Assembly (NCBI GenBank): GCA_004151065.3
Contig: NWUY0300047524.1
Location: 26,427-49,616, forward strand
Direction of reading: 5' to 3'
Origin: Larix sibirica
Lineage: Eukaryota; Streptophyta; Pinopsida; Pinales; Pinaceae
DNA length: 23,190 nucleotides
Shown in pieces: positions 18,896-23,190 of this stretch. The notes under the pieces were generated by a model that saw only the letters and a program-made list of their open reading frames with translations, had not been told where the DNA came from and did no database searches. How positions within the stretch are numbered: the stretch's first letter is position 1; each line of letters begins with the position of its first letter. The position numbers were made by a program, and so were the translations under genes.

Positions 18896-19369
18896 TATTG
18901 TTGAAATTTCTAATTTGTAGCAAATTTGAAATTTCACCTCAACCTTGAGGTTACTCACATCTATTTTTTGTAAACTTTCAACCTTAGGACTGAGTTAGAA
19001 ATATAAATTACAAGCATTACTTCCTTTCAACTAAATATACAAGTCAATGCAATAAAATAAATACTGATCAAGTGTACTTCAAGGGAACAATGTTTCCATC
19101 CCTTAGGGCACACTTCTAAACATAAACTAGATATGGAAATAACTTATTACAACATATTTATAGCATTCATTCCTCCCCTTTGGTTTCTATATATTTAATA
19201 GCATGTATGGGTGGAGTGTCCACCCAAAACGTTGGACTCTGAAATTTTCACACAATTAACTCCAAAAATCAGATATATTCTATATATTTGTTAAATTAGT
19301 TAACAAAATCTCCTCAATGTTATGTCAAATCAACATGCATAACTAACACTAGAAATTACTCAATCATCA
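18896..19369. other. AT-rich spacer, no gene recognised
   Basis: No coding similarity is visible. The 5' part repeats gaaatttc-type words. It may include the far end of the adjoining minus-strand LTR, whose limit I could not fix. Confidence 0.35.
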
Positions 19370-20645
19370 TGAGAACATACATTGAAAATCAAATATCTAA
19401 GAACACAAAGTTTGGGTAGCAAAGCATGCTCCACACACACACACACACATAAGATGAAACTACAAGTACATACCAATAATTTAAAACATGTTGGTTCAAA
19501 TTATGGTCTCTATACACTAGCAAGGGAAACCATAAGAAAACCCTAGCCACCAATTCTTCCTAGTTGGAAATCACTACCAACCAAATCTTGTTGCTCCACC
19601 AAAGATCCACAAAAATGAAATATATGCATTGAAAAGTTCTTATTAGCACCTACACTTACATCCCAATTAGTGTACAAGAGAAAACAATATAGTCTCCCAC
19701 TATCTTCCCACATATTAGGCACACTAGGTAACACTAAGGTTTCTAATTGCCACAAAAACCTTGTCTTCATTCCTCACAAGAACAAGTACTCCTTTTTCCT
19801 CTATGATTTCTTTAAAACCCTAGTTTCCATTTTCTTTTAAGGCAAAACTCTAAACTTGGTTTTGTTTTGGAATCATCTCAAGAACCCTAATGCTTGAGAC
19901 AAAGAGAGCAATGTACAATAAATGAGAGTACAAGTGAAAGAGACAAGTTTTCTCTAGCGCTCACATCTCTAATAATGATGTGTGATGAATGGATGAGTGA
20001 AAATACTCTCTCCTCCCTTTATTTATATGAAAGGTGAGGTAGGTCAACAACAATAATGTGGGCACGGTCCCACAAGCAAGCAACCTAACTAATTACTAGA
20101 TAAGTCCACATGTAAAGTGCTCCAACTCTAAGTGACACATATCAAGCTCTAAGGTATCCAAGCCTAACAAATAAGGGTCCCAAGGTGAGCACTCCACAAA
20201 AAGTGACAATGCTCTTCCACAGGTGTTCGATTCTTCAATGCTCCCTCTTAAGCCATGTGCTCCTCTAGGTCCACCACACATCCATTGACACTTTTCAACC
20301 CAATTGTAGTCAAGTCAAGCATAAGCCTCCATGCAAGTAAACAAGTGTCCCCCTGCTACCTAGGGCTCAATACCCTTCTTCAAGATACTCAACACTCCTG
20401 CAAATGGGTCATCCTCCCAAGCAAAGAATTAATCCCTCCATGTGTGCATCATGCAGAGTGTCATCATGCCACATAGGACTCCAACTTTCTAAGGAAGTGC
20501 ACCACATAAGCTTCAAGTCAATGTATACCATATGTGAGTAAGCTATCTCCAATGTGCATGTCCATCATGGTACAACTAAGGGTTTCCATCACACCATGCA
20601 CTCCACATCACATGAAGCACCCCTTCGTATGGTGTAAACACTTTT
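19370..20645 (-). mobile_element. LTR on the minus strand, same family as at 4150-5290
   Basis: Read on the minus strand it shares ordered anchors with the + strand LTR: atggtgtaaacactt (20629-20643), taagccatgtgc (20249-20260), aataaggg-tcccaaggt (20170-20186), aatgtgggc (20054-20062), and a TATA box (20030-20018, tcatataaataaa) 24 bases after it, followed by an A/G-rich transcribed part and a tatgtac...ttcatctt segment near 19450-19475. A copia-type pol fragment lies on the same strand just upstream, so this fits a 3' LTR, although reverse transcriptase and RNase H are missing between them. Ends and target duplication were not resolved. Confidence 0.7.
19432..19449. repeat. (CA)9 microsatellite
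   Basis: A perfect CA run inside the minus-strand LTR. The corresponding part of the + strand LTR lacks it. Confidence 0.95.
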
Positions 20646-20784
20646 GGAGTAATCTCAAAAGCCAATACTCTCTCTTTATGAGGAAAATGTTTTCATAAAC
20701 CTCTATCTTCTCCCTCAACATCTCAACTAAGTTTGCCATGTGCAAATCTAAACCTATTGCAGTTTTATAATCAATCAATAGCCC

Positions 20785-21360
20785 TTGGAAATGGATTGCC
20801 ACCAAACATCACTCTCCCTCATCAAGGCATTACACTTCACCTCCTTAAACAACTGCAGAAGGATCACAAATGGAAGTAGCTACCCCAATATGACTAGCAT
20901 ATCTCCCAAGAGGTATGCTTTCCCTCATCGAAGATCTCAATGCTCCTACATGCTCTTGGGCATCTTGCAATGTTTGAGTAAGCCATCTCACCTTCTTGCG
21001 TGTTGGTGTAGAGAGTGAGGACATATCCATCCCCAACCTCTCCTTATCCACACCTAGATTTAATTCTTCTCTAACCTTTGAATCAGACTTTCGAACATCC
21101 TCCTCTTCACTCCCTTCAATCATTAAAGGAGATACCTCTGATTTAGACGACCATACATCCTTGTTAAACCTCACATCGCAGCTCACCACAATGTTTTACT
21201 ATGATAAAATATTATCCCTATAAGCTTTATAAGTCTCATTGTATCCAACAAAATAAGATGTTGTCACATCGTCTTGAACCTCCTGTTTTCTATGGACGTG
21301 CACACTTGCGAATCTAAAGGAACATAACAATGGGGCATCAACAACTTGCCAAACTCCAAC
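20785..21360 (-). pseudogene. Ty1/copia integrase C-terminus to RT junction fragment
   Basis: The minus strand reads FASVHVHRKQ, TSYFVGYNETYKAYRDNI, stops, then VVSCDVRFNKDVWSSKS, an acidic stretch, KKVRWLTQTLQDAQEHVGAL, SSMRESIPLGRYASHIGVAT and SICDPSA. These match copia pol in order (AYVHVPKEKRTKLD, CIFVGYSETSKAYR, VVSRDVRFNEDVWS, and the WLQQTL.DA and S.RES.PP.RF linker before the reverse transcriptase). At about 20785 similarity stops, roughly 140 bases before the LTR, so nearly all of the reverse transcriptase and RNase H is deleted. The sequence from 21361 to 21588 is open on this strand but does not look like integrase. Confidence 0.7.
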
Positions 21361-21588
21361 ATCCTTTACATCAACTTCATAGGCTAAAATATCTAGACAC
21401 CACATCGTGAATTGTTTAGGACAACTTGCAAAGATAATCACATCTCTAAACAAGACCAAGATAAGTGGACTAGAGCTATGAAAATAACAATCATAAATGT
21501 CTACACAAATATCATCCATATTGAAATAAAGAGCTTGTAGTGCAACCAACAACCCACAAAGGGCCTCCAAGATGGGTATCTCACCCAT

Positions 21589-22227
21589 TGATATGAAAAT
21601 GGATCCAAACTAAAGAGTTGTTGTAAGACTCTTTTAAGCTAGGGAATGACAATGCAATTGTAATGCAGAATAAGACAAATAAATTTATGCATTAATTAAT
21701 AAAATATAAAATAAATTTGGAGAGGGGAATATGAACTAGAAGGTCAATCCCTTGGCCTTCCCACTACCCCCTAGTCTCTCTTATTTCTCATTGCAACTTT
21801 CATTTTGAAAATGATTTTTGCTTGCTTGCTGTCCAAGGGAGGAGAGTGCCAAAGTCCATTGCATTGTAACCAAAGATTGTCTAATCAAGAGCCGAGCCAC
21901 CATTGAATGCTAGTTTTCTTGTTTGGGTTTCTAGGGTAAAATACAATATTATATGCAATGTTTATAATATGTATGCTCTGTCTTTGTTTGTATTTTCTTA
22001 CTGTGTGGTAGGAGAGCTCCCCTAAGTATTTAATGGTTGCCAATGATTTATGAAAACCATTGCGAGAGCTGTAGGTAGCTTGAATAGTATTATGGTTTCA
22101 ATTTCATTGTGTTTGCTAAGCTATGGAAGCTTCAACCACTAGATAACCCCATCCATTCGATGCATCAGAGATTAAGGGATCGAAATAAAGAGTTGTTGCA
22201 CTTGTGTAGGAGTTTCTAAGTTGAGTT
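21589..22227. other. Spacer between copia and gypsy fossils
   Basis: No coding similarity is visible. The word aaagagttgttg occurs near both edges (about 21613 and 22186) with further similar flanking bases, possibly remnants of a duplication around this roughly 570-bp block. Confidence 0.35.
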
Positions 22228-23188
22228 TTAATTACTTCGTGGGTGCTTTTCTATTTGGTTGGGCAAGTTACTCCCTTGCTTGTGCATTTCTATTGGTGCT
22301 TGGGGGAATATATTAGTTCTTGGGGAGAATTCATCAGTGCCATGGCATATTTTCTTTGCTTGGATCAAATTGGTATTGATTGGGGGTTGTCCTTTCTTAT
22401 GGCCCATATTCTCTAGGTATCGTGCTTGCACACAAGCCTCATCAATTGTCTCGGGCTTGAAGAGCATCACTTGCTTTCATAAATGACTTTGTAGACCCCT
22501 TAGATACTTGAGGAGTACATCCTGATTCCTGGGTGAGATACCCAACATAATATCCATCTTCCTAAATTTGGTGGTGTACTCTTGTACACCCTATGCTTGC
22601 CTTTGCTTGAAGTAATGCCAACGGATCCATTAGTTCCCTACATACCTGATAGGGTAGAATTGAGACTTAATGAGGGATTTGAAATCCTCCCACTTAGTTA
22701 CTGGTGGATCACCCTCTAGCCTAAGTGCCTTCGTGTGGTTTTCCCACCAAGTTAATGCATGGCCCTCTAATTTCAGTCCGGTAAATGAAATTTTCTACTC
22801 ATCTATTTGATGGATACTAAAATAGACCTCTAATTGCTGCAACCAATAATTCAACTTTAAAGCATCGATCTCACCTTGGTATAACTTGATATCAACTTTC
22901 GCTTTCATTTTAAACAGAGATTGAGAATGAATATTGGTATTGGAACTTGGCTACTCTTTCTCGGTATCTTTCCTCGACTCCTTATTTGGGTCTCCTTTAT
23001 CTTTCGATTTCTCCTCTGATCCGATCTCTAAGTTAGAGCCTCCAAAATCACCGAAAAGGTCCAAACTTGCTCTTTAGAGCTTCCATGAGGATTAGCATGT
23101 TGTATGAGATATTGACAACTTGTATTTCCACCTTTGTAAATCGTTTCTCATAATCGCATGCTGTTTCTTCACCAGACTCATCCACCAT
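22228..23188 (-). pseudogene. Decayed Ty3/gypsy gag near the window edge
   Basis: An ATG at 23188-23186 opens MVDESGEETACDYEKRFTKV. After a frame change and stops comes the gag core: KAKVDIKLYQGEIDALKLNY, WLQQLEVYFSIHQID, KISFTGLKLEGHALTWWENH, VTKWEDFKSLIKSQFYPI, EYTTKFRKMDIMLGI, LLKYLRGLQSHL, then FKPETIDEACVQARYLENMG HKKGQ to a stop at 22228. This is the Retrotrans_gag family (AL.WW, W..F...F...F, L..KFL.GL). At least four in-frame stops and one frame change make it nonfunctional. No zinc knuckle is visible after it. It is distinct in sequence from the gag at 5309-6411. Confidence 0.82.
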
Positions 23189-23190
23189 GG

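Noticed and set aside
1-23190. CRISPR array, bacterial operon, phage or defence system
   Set aside because: No spaced identical repeats, no operon-like gene packing and no such genes; the window is plant nuclear DNA.

Overview
The window is plant nuclear DNA, most likely from a gymnosperm such as a conifer. That is an inference from three things: one recognisable host gene cut by introns, a first visible intron of about 9.7 kb, and flanks and introns packed with old, stop-riddled LTR retrotransposons. No bacterial, organellar or CRISPR-type system is visible.

The host gene is on the + strand from 2196 to 17122. It is the 3' part of the bifunctional 3-dehydroquinate dehydratase / shikimate dehydrogenase gene (DHD/SDH, shikimate pathway steps 3 and 4). 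Seven exons (2196-2542, 12233-12296, 14078-14186, 14351-14497, 16321-16469, 16820-16982, 17073-17122) join in frame to 342 residues plus a TGA stop. All six introns are GT-AG. The first exon carries the end of the dehydratase domain and the start of the dehydrogenase domain; the others complete the dehydrogenase domain. The dehydratase Schiff-base lysine and the transit peptide lie upstream of the window. Catalytic Lys, Asp and Asn of the dehydrogenase are present, but the substrate-binding Ser-x-Ser motif reads Ser-Lys-Gly, a change linked to quinate dehydrogenase-type plant paralogs.

Layout. 1-2195: end of an upstream intron, with a GGGGAC-rich block and a decayed Ty3/gypsy integrase (+). 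2543-12232: giant intron holding a solo or truncated LTR (+), a decayed Ty3/gypsy gag with primer-binding site (-), several diverged local repeats and a second LTR-like sequence. 12297-14077: intron with an antisense LINE-type RNase H fossil. 14498-16320: intron with two tRNA-derived SINE-like heads and an (AC)n(AT)n microsatellite. 17123-23190: 3' flank with minus-strand fossils: a gypsy integrase C-terminus, an LTR of the same family as the one in the giant intron, a Ty1/copia integrase/RT junction fragment, and a gypsy gag cut by the window edge.

Nothing points to a new multi-gene system. The best leads are the Ser-to-Gly change in the dehydrogenase, a stop-free 90-nt last intron that could be retained in frame, the inverted pair of related LTRs, and the paired SINE-like units.
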